A stretch of 64,000 nucleotides of DNA, taken from the NCBI GenBank assembly GCA_036351255.1, contig JAZBOS010000052.1, positions 62,001-126,000 of the forward strand. Reading direction: 5' to 3'. Below, piece by piece: positions 33,619-43,068 of this stretch (position 1 is its first letter; the number at the start of each line of letters is the position of its first letter). This DNA is from Bacteroides sp. GTDB taxonomy: Bacteria; Bacteroidota; Bacteroidia; Bacteroidales; UBA7960. Made by a program: the position numbers and the translations under genes. The notes under the pieces were generated by a model. It was not told the origin of the DNA, searched no databases, and saw only the letters and a list, made by a program, of their open reading frames with translations.

Positions 33619-35175
33619 TTATCCCAGGACTACCCCCACCATCGTGGCGCTCATCAGGGCCGCAAGGGTACCTCCAAGCAGTGCCCGCATCCCATATTGC
33701 GACAACAACACCCGTTGATTCGGGGCCAGCGATCCTATGCCCCCAATTTGTATCCCGATGCTGGCAAAGTTGGCAAACCCGCATAAAAGATAAGTGGACA
33801 TAATGATGGATTTGGGGTCGGCAAAGGCCCCGGCCGCTTTCAGCTCAGCCAGGCTCACATAGCCAATGAACTCCGTCATGATCACTTTCTCTCCCAGCAA
33901 ACGACCGGCCAGGGTGATGTCGGGGCCACTGACTCCAATCAGCCACATGAGGGGTGAAAAGGCATAGCCAAGGATAAATTGCAGGGACAGGCGCGTGTAT
34001 TGTCCCTCGGTGAGGTTGGCGATTGAGCCGTTTAGATTGGTCCAGTCGCCGATTTTGCCGGAAATAAAGTTAAACATGGCGATGAAGGCAATGAATACTA
34101 CTAGCATGGCAGCTACGTTCGCAGCCAGCTTAAGCCCTTCCGACGTACCGTTAGAGATGGAGTCCAACACGTTGCTGCCGATCCTGTCTTTGCTGATCTC
34201 CACATTTTCATCAATTTTCTCTGTTTGGGGTACCAGTATCTTTGAGATGACCACCGCGCCTGGGGCCGCCATAATAGAAGCCGCTAGCAGGTGCTTGGCA
34301 AAGATCAGTCGCTGTACAGGGTCATCACCACCAAGAAAACTGATATAGGCGGCCAGAACACCCCCTGCCATGGTGGCCATCCCCCCAGTCATCACCAACA
34401 GCATCTCTGACTTGTTCATTTTGGGCAGGTAAGCCTTAATCATCAGCGGTGACTCGGTTTGCCCCAAAAAAATGTTGCCGGCAACAGACAAGCTTTCTGC
34501 CCCTGAAATCCCCATAGCTTTGGTCATTAGCCAGGCAAGCCCGTATACTACCTTCTGAATAATGCCCAGGTAAAATAACAGGCTGGTCAGTGCTGAAAAG
34601 AAAATGATTGTGGGTAACACCTGAAAGGCGAAGATGTATCCGTATTTTGAAGTATCCAGGAATCCCCCAAATAAAAACTCAGTTCCGGCTTTGGTGAAAT
34701 CCAGCACCAGGACAAAAAGCTTTCCTACAAATTCAAAGAAATGCTGCACCGGTGGGATCTGTAAAATGCTGAATGCAAGTAAAGCCTGGATGGCCAGCCC
34801 AATAATCACAACCTTCCAGTTTATTGACTTGCGGTTAGCGCTGAAAATCCAGGCAATAAAGACCAGGGAGATCATCCCCAGCAAGCCTCTGAAAAGATTC
34901 CTGAGAGAGAAGCCCTGTTCATAAATTTTTTCGGCATTGGCAACAGTGTTTTGTGGAAGCTCTTCAGCCACCGCTGCCGGTAAACCTTCTGTTACCGCTG
35001 TATCCTCCGCTGCTTCACCTGAAACAGCCTGCTCCATGGCTTGCTCTATGTTTTCAACCTGTTCTTCGACTTGATCAGGGGAGGTTTGTTCCTGACCTTG
35101 CGCAGAAAGGCCGGTGGATTGAAAAACAAGAAACGCTAAAAGGAAGGCCATCAGTAAATTCAGGGTCTTTTTCAT
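33619..35175 (-). CDS. CNT-family nucleoside transporter with N-terminal extension
   Basis: A 518-residue concentrative nucleoside transporter (NupC type), an inner-membrane symporter. The core from ~residue 95 to the end has about ten hydrophobic segments. Diagnostic stretches are the MTGGMATMAGGVLAAYISFLG motif, GQTESPLMIKAYL and the C-terminal LLCGFANFASIGIQIGGIGS followed by APNQR. The N-terminus is unusual: a signal-peptide-like segment (LLMAFLLAFLVFQSTGLSAQ) and then ~65 residues rich in Glu, Gln and Ala (EEQVENIEQAMEQAVSGEAA) before the first transporter helix, probably periplasmic. It has its own transcript; the bfn gene upstream is separated by a terminator. Confidence 0.92.
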   Translation of the reverse strand: MKKTLNLLMAFLLAFLVFQSTGLSAQGQEQTSPDQVEEQVENIEQAMEQAVSGEAAEDTAVTEGLPAAVAEELPQNTVANAEKIYEQGFSLRNLFRGLLGMISLVFIAWIFSANRKSINWKVVIIGLAIQALLAFSILQIPPVQHFFEFVGKLFVLVLDFTKAGTEFLFGGFLDTSKYGYIFAFQVLPTIIFFSALTSLLFYLGIIQKVVYGLAWLMTKAMGISGAESLSVAGNIFLGQTESPLMIKAYLPKMNKSEMLLVMTGGMATMAGGVLAAYISFLGGDDPVQRLIFAKHLLAASIMAAPGAVVISKILVPQTEKIDENVEISKDRIGSNVLDSISNGTSEGLKLAANVAAMLVVFIAFIAMFNFISGKIGDWTNLNGSIANLTEGQYTRLSLQFILGYAFSPLMWLIGVSGPDITLAGRLLGEKVIMTEFIGYVSLAELKAAGAFADPKSIIMSTYLLCGFANFASIGIQIGGIGSLAPNQRVLLSQYGMRALLGGTLAALMSATMVGVVLG

Positions 35176-35210
35176 CAGAATCAGATTAAATGGGAATGTG
35201 TCTTAACGAA

Positions 35211-35235
35211 AAAATCCTGTCCTTTCGGACAGGAT
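35211..35235 (-). terminator. rho-independent terminator after the bifunctional nuclease gene
   Basis: ATCCTGTCC (35214-35222) with GGACAGGAT (35227-35235), a TTTC loop, and on the minus strand a T run after the stem. It lies between the bifunctional nuclease stop and the transporter start. Confidence 0.85.
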
Positions 35236-35300
35236 GCAAACCTATCAATTTTTTTGCTTTGGAAGGAGATCAATCTGTTTTTTTATCTTTATCAATAAAA

Positions 35301-35891
35301 TTATTTTTTGCCTTTGCGCCGTTCGATCTCATCCCTGATTTTTGAGGCCCGTTCGTATGCTTCCTCATCAATGGCGGCCATCAGCATGGTTTCCAGTTCG
35401 CCTACTGATAGCTGGCCGTATTCTTCATCAGTTGTTATTTTCTCGCGGGGGACCGGTTCAACTCCCGCTTCCTCTTTTTCATCCTGCAAAACCATACCAG
35501 CTTCTTTAAGAATAGATTCGTAGGTATAGATCGGGCAATTAAAACGTACGGCCAGGGCTACCGCATCAGAAGTACGCGAGTCGATCTCCACTTCCCGGCT
35601 CCCATCATGGCAAACCAGTTTGGAGAAAAAGATCCCCTGGCTGAATTTGTAAATGATTACCTCATTGATCAAAATATTGAAGGTAGAAGCAAAATTGCGG
35701 AAAAGGTCGTGGGTAAGGGGCCGGCTGGGCTTCATCTTTTCCAGTTCTATAGCAATAGCCTGTGCTTCAGAACTACCGATGATGATTGGGAGCCTTCGCT
35801 TTTCACCGGTTTCACCTAAAATTAAAGCATAAGCCCCGGCCTGCGATTGGCTGTATGAGATTCCTAGAACTTCAAGTTGAATTTTCTTCAT
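35301..35891 (-). CDS. bifunctional nuclease (DUF151) protein with UVR motif
   Basis: A 196-residue protein. Residues 1-130 form the DUF151/BFN domain: LEVLGISYSQSQAGAYALILG, RRLPIIIGSSEAQAIAIELE, PSRPLTHDLFRNF, IDSRTSDAVALAVRFNCPIY. The C-terminal ~40 residues are a UVR (UvrB/UvrC-type) motif: ELETMLMAAIDEEAYERASKIRDEIE. BFN proteins have reported DNase/RNase activity and link to stress responses; the UVR helix hairpin is usually a protein-binding element. This fusion is common in Bacteroidota. It is followed by its own terminator. Confidence 0.92.
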   Translation of the reverse strand: MKKIQLEVLGISYSQSQAGAYALILGETGEKRRLPIIIGSSEAQAIAIELEKMKPSRPLTHDLFRNFASTFNILINEVIIYKFSQGIFFSKLVCHDGSREVEIDSRTSDAVALAVRFNCPIYTYESILKEAGMVLQDEKEEAGVEPVPREKITTDEEYGQLSVGELETMLMAAIDEEAYERASKIRDEIERRKGKK

Positions 35892-36101
35892 GGTCCTGTT
35901 CAGATGCCTGTTTAGTCAAGAAAAGGGCATAACCCCGAAAATCCGTTGACAACAAAATTAGCTTATTTTTATGAGAATTTCATGATTTTCTCCCAGATTC
36001 CCCCATTTGATGTCATGGCTTTGACTTTTGGTTGGCAGGTTTTAATTGCAAAAAAAAACAGATTTATATGCATAACCAATTCCATTTTATTAAATAATTT
36101 T

Positions 36102-36109
36102 TACTTTTG
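36102..36109 (+). promoter_or_regulatory. candidate hppA promoter, -7 element
   Basis: TACTTTTG matches TAnnTTTG about 58 nt before the pyrophosphatase ATG. No clear -33 TTTG. Confidence 0.4.
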
Positions 36110-36155
36110 GCCACTATTAATGCCACTATTAACCAATAACAACTTAAACTTTAAA

Positions 36156-36162
36156 AGGAGGG
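36156..36162 (+). promoter_or_regulatory. strong Shine-Dalgarno before hppA
   Basis: AGGAGGG ends 4 nt before the ATG at 36167. An unusually good SD for this phylum, fitting a highly expressed membrane pump and fixing the start. Confidence 0.6.
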
Positions 36163-36166
36163 AAAA

Positions 36167-38371
36167 ATGCCTGTATTTTTTTGGTTAGTGCCACTGAGTT
36201 CAGTAACAGCTTTGTTGTTTGCCTTTTTCTTTTTTAAGCAGATGATGGGCTACAGCGAAGGGACCGACATGATGAAAAAGATTGCCAAACACGTCAGGGA
36301 CGGTGCTGGAGCTTATTTGCGACAGCAGTACAAAGTAGTATTTCTGGTTTTTTTGGCGTTGACTGCCATTTTTAGCATCATGGCCTTTGGCCTGGGAATT
36401 CAGAACCACTGGGTTCCGTTTGCCTTCTTAACTGGTGGGGCCTTTAGCGGGCTGGCTGGTTTCTTTGGCATGCGCGCTGCCACCTATGCCTCTGCCAGGG
36501 TTACCAATGCCTGCCGCGAATCTCTCAACGGAGGTCTCAGGCTGGCTTTCAGAAGCGGGGCCGTCATGGGTCTTGTTGTTGTCGGCCTCGTGCTGCTCGA
36601 CATCTCCATTTGGTTTATAGTCCTTAACCTGGCTGTGCCCGAGGCTGAGACCGGTTTCAAACTGCTGACGATCACTGCCACCATGCTCACATTCGGAATG
36701 GGAGCTTCCACCCAGGCGCTCTTTGCCCGTGTGGGCGGGGGTATTTATACCAAGGCTGCCGACGTGGGTGCCGACCTGGTGGGTAAGGTCGAAGCTGGCA
36801 TTCCTGAGGATGACCCCCGAAATCCTGCAACCATTGCTGATAACGTAGGCGACAATGTCGGTGACGTAGCCGGTATGGGTGCCGACTTGTTCGAATCTTT
36901 CGCCGGTTCCATTCTGGCAACCGCCCTGTTGGGTGCTGCAGCTTTTGCCGGTTTTGGCAATGAAATGCAGATGAATGCCGTCATGGCTCCAATGCTTATT
37001 GCTGCCGTGGGCACACTGCTGTCTATTGCCGGGGTTTTTATGGTCCGCACCCGTGAAGGAGCTACCCAAAAGGAACTCCTCAAGGCACTTGGGATCGGTG
37101 TCAATACCAGTGCCGGCCTCATCGTGGTCTTTTCTCTTGCCATTCTTTTCCTGCTGGGCTTTGATAATTACCTTGGGCTTTGGGGATCTATTGTCGTTGG
37201 TCTTCTCGCAGGAATCGGTATCGGGCAATCGACCGAATATTTTACTGCTTCAGCTTATGGACCCACACAACGCATCGCCAAGGCAAGTGAAACAGGGCCT
37301 GCCACCATTATCATTGCGGGCGTTGGTACGGGTTTTATTTCCGCAGCTATTCCAATGGCTATTATCGTGGTCGCTATTACCTTATCCTATTTATTTGCTT
37401 CTGGTTTTACATTCGATGCCGGTGCGCTCAATATGGGTTTATATGGCATTGGCATTGCCTCTGTCGGAATGCTTTCCACCTTGGGGATCACACTTGCCAC
37501 CGATGCTTACGGCCCCATTGCCGACAATGCCGGCGGAAACGCCGAGATGTCAAAGCTGGGTCCTGAGGTGCGCCGCCGTACTGATGCCCTCGACTCCCTG
37601 GGCAATACTACTGCCGCCACGGGTAAAGGCTTTGCAATAGGCTCTGCAGCCCTTACTGCTCTGGCCTTGCTTGCTGCCTATTTCGAGGAGATCAAGATGA
37701 TGTACGTCAAGTTTCTCGACCAGCCCAACTTCCTCATCAATGGCAAGGAAGGCGCTGTGGAAGCTCAGTATGCCAACTTTATCGACTTTATTTACCATTA
37801 CGAGATTCACCTGATGAACCCCAAGGTGTTGGTGGGGGTATTCCTGGGTGTGATGAGCGTATTCCTGTTCAGCGGGATGACCATGAATGCTGTTGGCCGC
37901 GCTGCCCAGAAAATGGTCGATGAGGTACGCCGCCAGTTCCGCACCATTGCAGGCATCCTGGAAGGGACAGCTGAACCTGATTATGCCCGTTGTGTGGCGA
38001 TTTCTACAAAAGGCGCCCAGCGCGAGATGATGATCCCTTCATTTGTGGCACTTTTGATACCGGTTATCGTAGGACTCATTTTTGGGGTGGCGGGGGTTAC
38101 TGGACTGTTGATCGGAACCATCACCTCTGGTTTTGCCCTGGCTATCTTTATGGCCAATGCCGGGGGTGCCTGGGACAATGCCAAGAAATACATTGAGGAA
38201 GGACATTACGGTGGCAAAGGCTCTGAAAGCCATAAAGCCGCAGTCATTGGCGATACCGTGGGCGATCCTTTCAAAGATACCTCAGGTCCCAGTCTGAACA
38301 TCCTTATTAAACTGATGACTATGGCTTCGGTGGTTACTGTGGGCGTCGCTGTTTCTTACAGCCTGCTTTAA
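36167..38371 (+). CDS. hppA: membrane-bound ion-translocating pyrophosphatase, K+-dependent type
   Basis: A 734-residue integral membrane pump with about 16 helices that uses PPi hydrolysis to export H+ or Na+. The catalytic core is present: [20 protein letters not shown], then [20 protein letters not shown], and [16 protein letters not shown]. The C-terminal motif is [22 protein letters not shown]. The segment [17 protein letters not shown] carries Ala where K+-independent enzymes have Lys (GNTTKA), so this is the K+-dependent group, which includes Na+ pumps. I cannot decide H+ or Na+ specificity from sequence alone. Monocistronic, with a strong SD and terminator. Confidence 0.96.
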   Translation: MPVFFWLVPLSSVTALLFAFFFFKQMMGYSEGTDMMKKIAKHVRDGAGAYLRQQYKVVFLVFLALTAIFSIMAFGLGIQNHWVPFAFLTGGAFSGLAGFFGMRAATYASARVTNACRESLNGGLRLAFRSGAVMGLVVVGLVLLDISIWFIVLNLAVPEAETGFKLLTITATMLTFGMGASTQALFARVGGGIYTKAADVGADLVGKVEAGIPEDDPRNPATIADNVGDNVGDVAGMGADLFESFAGSILATALLGAAAFAGFGNEMQMNAVMAPMLIAAVGTLLSIAGVFMVRTREGATQKELLKALGIGVNTSAGLIVVFSLAILFLLGFDNYLGLWGSIVVGLLAGIGIGQSTEYFTASAYGPTQRIAKASETGPATIIIAGVGTGFISAAIPMAIIVVAITLSYLFASGFTFDAGALNMGLYGIGIASVGMLSTLGITLATDAYGPIADNAGGNAEMSKLGPEVRRRTDALDSLGNTTAATGKGFAIGSAALTALALLAAYFEEIKMMYVKFLDQPNFLINGKEGAVEAQYANFIDFIYHYEIHLMNPKVLVGVFLGVMSVFLFSGMTMNAVGRAAQKMVDEVRRQFRTIAGILEGTAEPDYARCVAISTKGAQREMMIPSFVALLIPVIVGLIFGVAGVTGLLIGTITSGFALAIFMANAGGAWDNAKKYIEEGHYGGKGSESHKAAVIGDTVGDPFKDTSGPSLNILIKLMTMASVVTVGVAVSYSLL

Positions 38372-38412
38372 TCTTTCTGCGGACCCTTTGATCAAAGGTT
38401 ATAATTTTTGTT

Positions 38413-38454
38413 AAAAAAACGCAGGTAAACATGACGTTTGCCTGCGTTTTTTTT
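38413..38454 (+). terminator. rho-independent terminator after hppA
   Basis: A-run and ACGCAGGTAAAC pair with GTTTGCCTGCGT and a T-run of eight around an ATGAC loop, a stem of at least 12 bp with one T-G wobble, extendable by A-T pairs. Confidence 0.92.
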
Positions 38455-38668
38455 GTTTCAAACGAAAAAATCAATTTTCTTATTTATAGATTTTTGTGCA
38501 CCCAGTCCCTTCACCAGCCTATGGCTCTTCGTTTTATGTCGATGAGTCTGAAAATAGAGTGGCAAAAAATGTTATCAGGTTGCAGGCCGGAAAAAATAAA
38601 CATTTTCCGGTCATTGGAGTTAACCTTTTGTAAAGCACCCTAACATTTTAGGACTTAGCTATTTTGAT

Positions 38669-38676
38669 TAACTTTG
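38669..38676 (+). promoter_or_regulatory. candidate acyl-CoA ligase promoter, -7 element
   Basis: TAACTTTG, exact TAnnTTTG, with TTTT 19 nt upstream (38646-38649). The predicted transcription start near 38682 leaves almost no leader for an ATG at 38685, which favours the ATG at 38697. Confidence 0.45.
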
Positions 38677-38696
38677 TAGTATAAATGATCACACAC

Positions 38697-40394
38697 ATGA
38701 ACAACAAACAAGTCAAGACCCTTCGTGAAGCGCTTGACACCAGTGCGACCCTCTTTTCAGAACGTCCTGCCCTTTCTTTTGTAGGAGGACCGGCGCTTAC
38801 CTATGCAACGGTTCGATCACTGGCCAGGCAAATCATGGCATGGCTGTCAGATAACGGCATTCAGAAAGGCGACCGGGTAGCCCTGTTAAGCCAGAATATG
38901 CCCCATTGGGGGGTGGCTTACCTGGCAGTAACCAGTATGGGGGCTGTGGTAGTCCCAATCCTCGTCGATTTTAATGAGCCAGAGATTAATAAAATTATTG
39001 CTCACAGTGAGGCTAAAGCCCTTCTTGTTTCTGAAAAACTGTCAGCAAAAATCAATAAACACCTGCCCGCTTCAGTTAATCTGGGTCTCTTACTTGATAC
39101 GCTGACCCCGATCAGTCTTGAGAAACTGAAGAATGACCGGATTATCCTAGTAAAGGATGGCCTCAGAGAAGTGGATCCCAATGCTGATTTCCCGGCTCCG
39201 GCTGAAGAGGATCTGGCTGCCATTCTATATACCTCAGGCACAACAGGAAACCCCAAAGGTGTCATGCTTAGCCACCGGAACCTGGTGTCCAATGCTATCA
39301 ATACCCTGGGCATCCAGAATGTGGATATCAACGACCGGCTCCTTTCGGTTTTGCCACTGCCTCATACCTACGAATGCACGATAGGTTTTATCATTCCTTT
39401 CATCGGCGGCGCCGTGGTGTATTACCTCGAAAAACCTCCGACCGCATCCGTGTTGCTTCCTGCAATGAAAGAGGTAAAACCCACGATGATGCTTACCGTT
39501 CCCCTCATTATTGAGAAGGTTTACAACGGCCAGGTAAAGCCTAAACTGCATAAGAGCAAAATGATGCGCGGCATGATGAAGGTCAGGTTAATGCGAAAGT
39601 TCTTCCACAAAGTAGCCGGAAAGAAAATCTATAACGCCTTTGGCGGAAACATGCACTTCTTTGGCATAGGCGGCGCCAAGCTGTCAGCCGAAACTGAACG
39701 TTTCCTGCGCGATGCAGGATTCCCCTATGCCATCGGTTATGGCCTTACCGAAACATCGCCTTTGCTGGCCGGTTGCTCTCCTAAACTAACCAAATACCGC
39801 AGTACGGGCTTCAACCTGCCCAACCAGGAGATAAAGATCCTCGATCCTGATCCCCATACCGGTGAAGGCGAGATCGTGGCCAAAGGTCCCAACGTAATGA
39901 TGGGCTATTACAAGGATCCTGTGCAAACCGCAGAAGTATTTACCAAGGATGGCTGGTTCAAGACCGGCGACCTGGGCGTGCTCGACAAAGACAATTACCT
40001 CTACATCAAGGGCCGCCTCAAGAATATGATACTGGGGCCTTCGGGCGAAAACATCTACCCCGAAGAGATCGAAGCCCTGATCAATGGAGAAGACCTGGTG
40101 CTTGAGTCACTGGTCTATGAACTTAAAGGACAATTGGTGGCCAAGGTTCACCTCAATTACGAAGAGCTTGAAAAACGCTACCAGGATTTAAAAGACTCCG
40201 CACAGGACTATAAGGAGCGGATGGGTAAGGTTGTTGATGAGAAACTGAATGAAATTCGTGATAAGGTCAATGCGACCATGAACCGCTTTTCGCGCATCAG
40301 TTCGATGGAGGAGCAACCAGATCCTTTCGAAAAAACACCCACCCAGAAGATCAAGCGCTTCCTCTATTCCAAGCATCACGATCTGAAACATTAA
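38697..40394 (+). CDS. long-chain acyl-CoA synthetase (AMP-forming)
   Basis: About 565 residues from ATG 38697; an ATG four codons earlier exists, but the promoter position argues against it. ANL-superfamily adenylating enzyme that activates fatty acids to acyl-CoA. Motifs: AMP-binding YTSGTTGNPKGVMLSHRN, LPLPHTYECTIGF, GYGLTETSPLLAGC, the hinge region GWFKTGDLGVLDKDNYLYIKG and the basic catalytic segment GPSGENIYPEEIE. The C-terminal PTQKIKRFLY includes the conserved lysine. FadD-like family; the substrate chain length is inferred. It may recycle free fatty acids released by the acyl-ACP thioesterase. Confidence 0.93.
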   Translation: MNNKQVKTLREALDTSATLFSERPALSFVGGPALTYATVRSLARQIMAWLSDNGIQKGDRVALLSQNMPHWGVAYLAVTSMGAVVVPILVDFNEPEINKIIAHSEAKALLVSEKLSAKINKHLPASVNLGLLLDTLTPISLEKLKNDRIILVKDGLREVDPNADFPAPAEEDLAAILYTSGTTGNPKGVMLSHRNLVSNAINTLGIQNVDINDRLLSVLPLPHTYECTIGFIIPFIGGAVVYYLEKPPTASVLLPAMKEVKPTMMLTVPLIIEKVYNGQVKPKLHKSKMMRGMMKVRLMRKFFHKVAGKKIYNAFGGNMHFFGIGGAKLSAETERFLRDAGFPYAIGYGLTETSPLLAGCSPKLTKYRSTGFNLPNQEIKILDPDPHTGEGEIVAKGPNVMMGYYKDPVQTAEVFTKDGWFKTGDLGVLDKDNYLYIKGRLKNMILGPSGENIYPEEIEALINGEDLVLESLVYELKGQLVAKVHLNYEELEKRYQDLKDSAQDYKERMGKVVDEKLNEIRDKVNATMNRFSRISSMEEQPDPFEKTPTQKIKRFLYSKHHDLKH

Positions 40395-40416
40395 GGCCTA
40401 TCCCTCAATGAAATAA

Positions 40417-40446
40417 AAGGCTGCCTCTAATGGCGGCCTTTTTTTG
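40417..40446 (+). terminator. rho-independent terminator after the acyl-CoA ligase
   Basis: AAAGGCTGCC (40417-40426) with GGCGGCCTTT (40433-40442), one T-G wobble, followed by Ts. Confidence 0.85.
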
Positions 40447-40607
40447 TTTTTAATGCTAAAGAATGTTTAAAGAATAAATATTTGATTGCTTTTTTCTGTT
40501 TATTGAAAATATTCTTTAAATTGCATCTCTAAATTTATACAGTTTTATGATATTTGTTCCTTGAAAAAAGTTTTAAAGTATTTGCAATCAGGCTGAATTA
40601 ATTAATT

Positions 40608-41747
40608 ATGATTAAACGCTGGTATCTGTGTCTTCTCCTTTGCTGGCAACCTTTTGCAGGGCTGGCGCAGGAAAGCTATTATGCCACTGATACCCTTTTT
40701 CAATCCGGGGTAAAAATCGTGGACCGTGGACATAAATCAAATGCGAGGCTCTGCTACGTTGTTGAAGGGAAGGATACACTTGTGTTTACCCCCAATAACA
40801 TCAATGAATACGGGATCAATGGAACCGTTTATGTGTCTGCCGAGGTTAACATTGTGGACAGGGTTGAAAAGGTTTTCCTCAGGCGCTTGCACCAGGGGGA
40901 TGTTTCATTGTATGTTTTCCAGGGAAGGAATTTAAAGGCCTATTTTATCCAAAGGCAGGGAAGCCCAATGGTTCTGTTGCCGAAGCGCAATGGAGAAAAC
41001 CCCGAGCTAACCTTCAGGGATCTTCTGGAGCGGGAAACCGGGGATTGTGGCTATGCCAGCCAAAACCTGAAGCATACCAGGTATTCACCCAGGTCGTTGA
41101 CTCATTTTCTGGAAAAGTTTGACCAATGCTCACCCATCCCTTTTCCAGCCACCCGGCTGGGTATTCAGGCAGGTTTCAGCGCAAGAGATGTTTCCTTGTC
41201 AAAAAATAGCTACGATTTCGGTGGTGGCACTTTTGACTTTGGAGTTTATTCGTCGTGGATTATTGGGGCTTTCATTGACCAACCCCTGTTCTATTCGGGC
41301 TTCTCTGCACACCTTGGTGCCAACCTTGTGCAGATGGCTGAAGCATATCTCAGCCGTGAAGATCAATTTGAGCGAAACCTGGTGATGATCTCAACAACAC
41401 TGGAGGTTCCTTTCCTCATAAGATACACCGCCAATCGAGGCAAGTTTTGGCCATTCTTGAATGGCGGGGGAATTTTTTCTTATGACTTGAAAGCTGAAAC
41501 AGATTATTATACTTCCTTCTTTTCCCAGGATATCATTATTACCGATGTTATCCCCGATGTTAATTCAGCAAATTTATTGGGGCTGGGTCTTGTGGCAGGT
41601 TTTGGTGCCGAATACCGCTTCAGTCGCCGCAATGCTGTTTCCTTTGAAATGCGCTTCTTTCGTCTCAATGCTATAAAGGATGATAATCCTATGTCAGTTT
41701 TGTTGAACAAAGCGGGAATTCAATTTTTCACCGGATTTAGTTTTTAA
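40608..41747 (+). CDS. exported protein with probable outer-membrane beta-barrel C-terminus
   Basis: A 379-residue protein I do not recognise by name. Residues 1-20 are a signal peptide (ending FAGLAQES). The first half has beta-rich sequence with DTLVFTPNNINEYGING and a segment around LTFRDLLERETGDCGYAS. From about 170 it alternates strands like the small outer-membrane barrels of Bacteroidota (RLGIQAGFSARDVSL, FDFGVYSSWIIGAFID, LLGLGLVAGFGAEYRFS), ending in phenylalanine (FFTGFSF), the usual barrel C-terminus. The FISUMP lipoprotein gene starts 2 bp after its stop, so the two form one unit, probably at the cell surface. Confidence 0.75.
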   Translation: MIKRWYLCLLLCWQPFAGLAQESYYATDTLFQSGVKIVDRGHKSNARLCYVVEGKDTLVFTPNNINEYGINGTVYVSAEVNIVDRVEKVFLRRLHQGDVSLYVFQGRNLKAYFIQRQGSPMVLLPKRNGENPELTFRDLLERETGDCGYASQNLKHTRYSPRSLTHFLEKFDQCSPIPFPATRLGIQAGFSARDVSLSKNSYDFGGGTFDFGVYSSWIIGAFIDQPLFYSGFSAHLGANLVQMAEAYLSREDQFERNLVMISTTLEVPFLIRYTANRGKFWPFLNGGGIFSYDLKAETDYYTSFFSQDIIITDVIPDVNSANLLGLGLVAGFGAEYRFSRRNAVSFEMRFFRLNAIKDDNPMSVLLNKAGIQFFTGFSF

Positions 41748-41749
41748 TT

Positions 41750-42811
41750 ATGAGATGGCTATTTTTCCTTTGTTTAGTGTTTTTACTGGCTTCCTGCAAG
41801 GAGAAGGCTGAGTTATTGGCTGATTCACATCCATTCGTTTTTTCCCCAAGTGTTTCTGATATTAATGCGGATGGGGTCACGCTCAAAGCAAAAGTCATTG
41901 AAAGCTCCGATGCGATTGTGGAGTACGGCTTTCGTTTTGGGCTAAGCGAATCATCTACCTTGCATAAGAATGGCCTGAACCTGGATGTGGAAGTCGAAGG
42001 AATGGAATTCTCCTCAAAATTGGAAGGACCTGCCCTCAAGGGAAATCAGTTCTATTATTTCAGGCCTGTGGTGAGAACCGAATCCGGTTTTTTTGTTTTT
42101 GGGCCTATGTCCTCATTTCAATATGATGGACCGGGTTATCAAATGACGGACATTGATGGAAACCAATACCCGGCCGTACAATTGGGAAATCTGATTTGGA
42201 TGGCCGAAAACCTGAAGGTTTCCCATTATAGCAATGGCGATCCCATCATAACGGATCTTTCCTATTTCCAATGGTCGAATACGAACCAGGGAGCCTATTC
42301 CGTGTATCCGAGTTATTTCATAATGTACCCCTGGTTCTATCACGGGGAGGGGGTGTTGGACAAACTCGGTGGATTATACAATTGGTATGCCGTTGTCGAT
42401 GAAAGGGGACTGTGCCCAACTGGCTGGAGAGTCCCTACCGATGACGACTGGAAATACCTTGAAGGATATGCTGATTCCGGTTTTGGGATTGGAGATCCGG
42501 TTTGGGACCTCTCCGGGCCAGAGGGCAGGGGTAAGGATATTGGTTCAAAGCTTATGATTCGGAAAAGGAGTTGGATTCAAGAGTTCTCGGGCTCCGATGA
42601 TTTTGGATTCTCCGGACTTCCTGCGGGGTATCTCAAACAATATGGAAATTTTGAAGGAGAATGGGAAAAAGGTCGTTTCTGGTCTGCAACAGAAAGAGAC
42701 GAAACCACCGCCTGGTGGAGGGGTTTGAGGGTTGACGGAAGAAATATCGTTAGGGATGCCTGGCATAAAACGGTAGGGTTTTCTGTTAGGTGTGTCCGCG
42801 ATGTTGAGTGA
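41750..42811 (+). CDS. FISUMP-domain lipoprotein
   Basis: A 353-residue lipoprotein. The signal peptide ends in a lipobox LLASC with the lipidated Cys at residue 16. Residues ~30-130 form an Ig/fibronectin-like domain (SDINADGVTLKAKVIESSD). Residues ~135-353 are a Fibrobacter-succinogenes-major-paralogous (FISUMP) domain: DIDGNQYPAVQLGNLIWMAENL, GGLYNWYAVVDERGLCPTGW, RVPTDDDWKYLE, FGFSGLPAGY, FWSATERDETTAW and the end VGFSVRCVRD. FISUMP proteins are surface or secreted proteins of unclear role, common in Bacteroidota. It is 2 bp downstream of the barrel protein gene, with a terminator at 42842-42876. Confidence 0.9.
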   Translation: MRWLFFLCLVFLLASCKEKAELLADSHPFVFSPSVSDINADGVTLKAKVIESSDAIVEYGFRFGLSESSTLHKNGLNLDVEVEGMEFSSKLEGPALKGNQFYYFRPVVRTESGFFVFGPMSSFQYDGPGYQMTDIDGNQYPAVQLGNLIWMAENLKVSHYSNGDPIITDLSYFQWSNTNQGAYSVYPSYFIMYPWFYHGEGVLDKLGGLYNWYAVVDERGLCPTGWRVPTDDDWKYLEGYADSGFGIGDPVWDLSGPEGRGKDIGSKLMIRKRSWIQEFSGSDDFGFSGLPAGYLKQYGNFEGEWEKGRFWSATERDETTAWWRGLRVDGRNIVRDAWHKTVGFSVRCVRDVE

Positions 42812-42841
42812 AATCTGAAATAAACCATTTTTTCTTTAACA

Positions 42842-42876
42842 GGGGCTGCCAGCTATCAGAAGGCAGCCCCTGTTTT
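42842..42876 (+). terminator. rho-independent terminator after the FISUMP gene
   Basis: GGGGCTGCC (42842-42850) with GGCAGCCCC (42862-42870) and a downstream TGTTTTG tract. Confidence 0.85.
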
Positions 42877-42900
42877 GTTATTTATTCATACCAGGCTCGG

Positions 42901-42987
42901 GGTTTATACGGGGTTCAAACGGAGTTTATACGGTTTAAACCGTATAAACCACGACCCTGGTACCTCCCTGGTACCTCTATGGTAAGT
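42901..42987. repeat. 11-bp-period palindromic ladder (locus B)
   Basis: Successive 11-nt units run GGTTTATACG-type, GGGTTCAAACG, GAGTTTATACG, then the inverted half, then CCCTGGTACCT twice (42955-42965, 42966-42976) and CTATGGTAAGT. The central palindrome at 42924-42949 is identical over 26 bp to the core of the ladder at 12335-12360. It lies exactly between the terminators of two convergent genes. Confidence 0.85.
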
Positions 42988-43000
42988 CGGAGCAAAATTA

Positions 43001-43036
43001 AAAACCCCCTACCCTTAGGAGGCAGGGGGTCGTTTT
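43001..43036 (-). terminator. terminator of the BNR-repeat gene
   Basis: ACCCCCT (43004-43010) with AGGGGGT (43024-43030). On the minus strand a T-rich tract follows the stem; the plus side also has GTTTTATT, so it may work both ways. Confidence 0.75.
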
Positions 43037-43068
43037 ATTCGTTAATCAATGAATTGAATAACAATTCT

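Larger units (their letters stand above)
38372..38696. other. intergenic region between hppA and the acyl-CoA ligase
   Basis: A 325-bp stretch holding the hppA terminator at 38413-38454 and the acyl-CoA ligase promoter near 38669-38676. A 70-codon frame at 38431-38643 starts inside the terminator stem and is not called. Confidence 0.7.

Noticed and set aside
35946..36188. 80-codon frame before hppA
   Set aside because: It runs through the hppA promoter and ribosome-binding site and overlaps the hppA start.
38431..38643. 70-codon frame after hppA
   Set aside because: It begins inside the hppA terminator hairpin.
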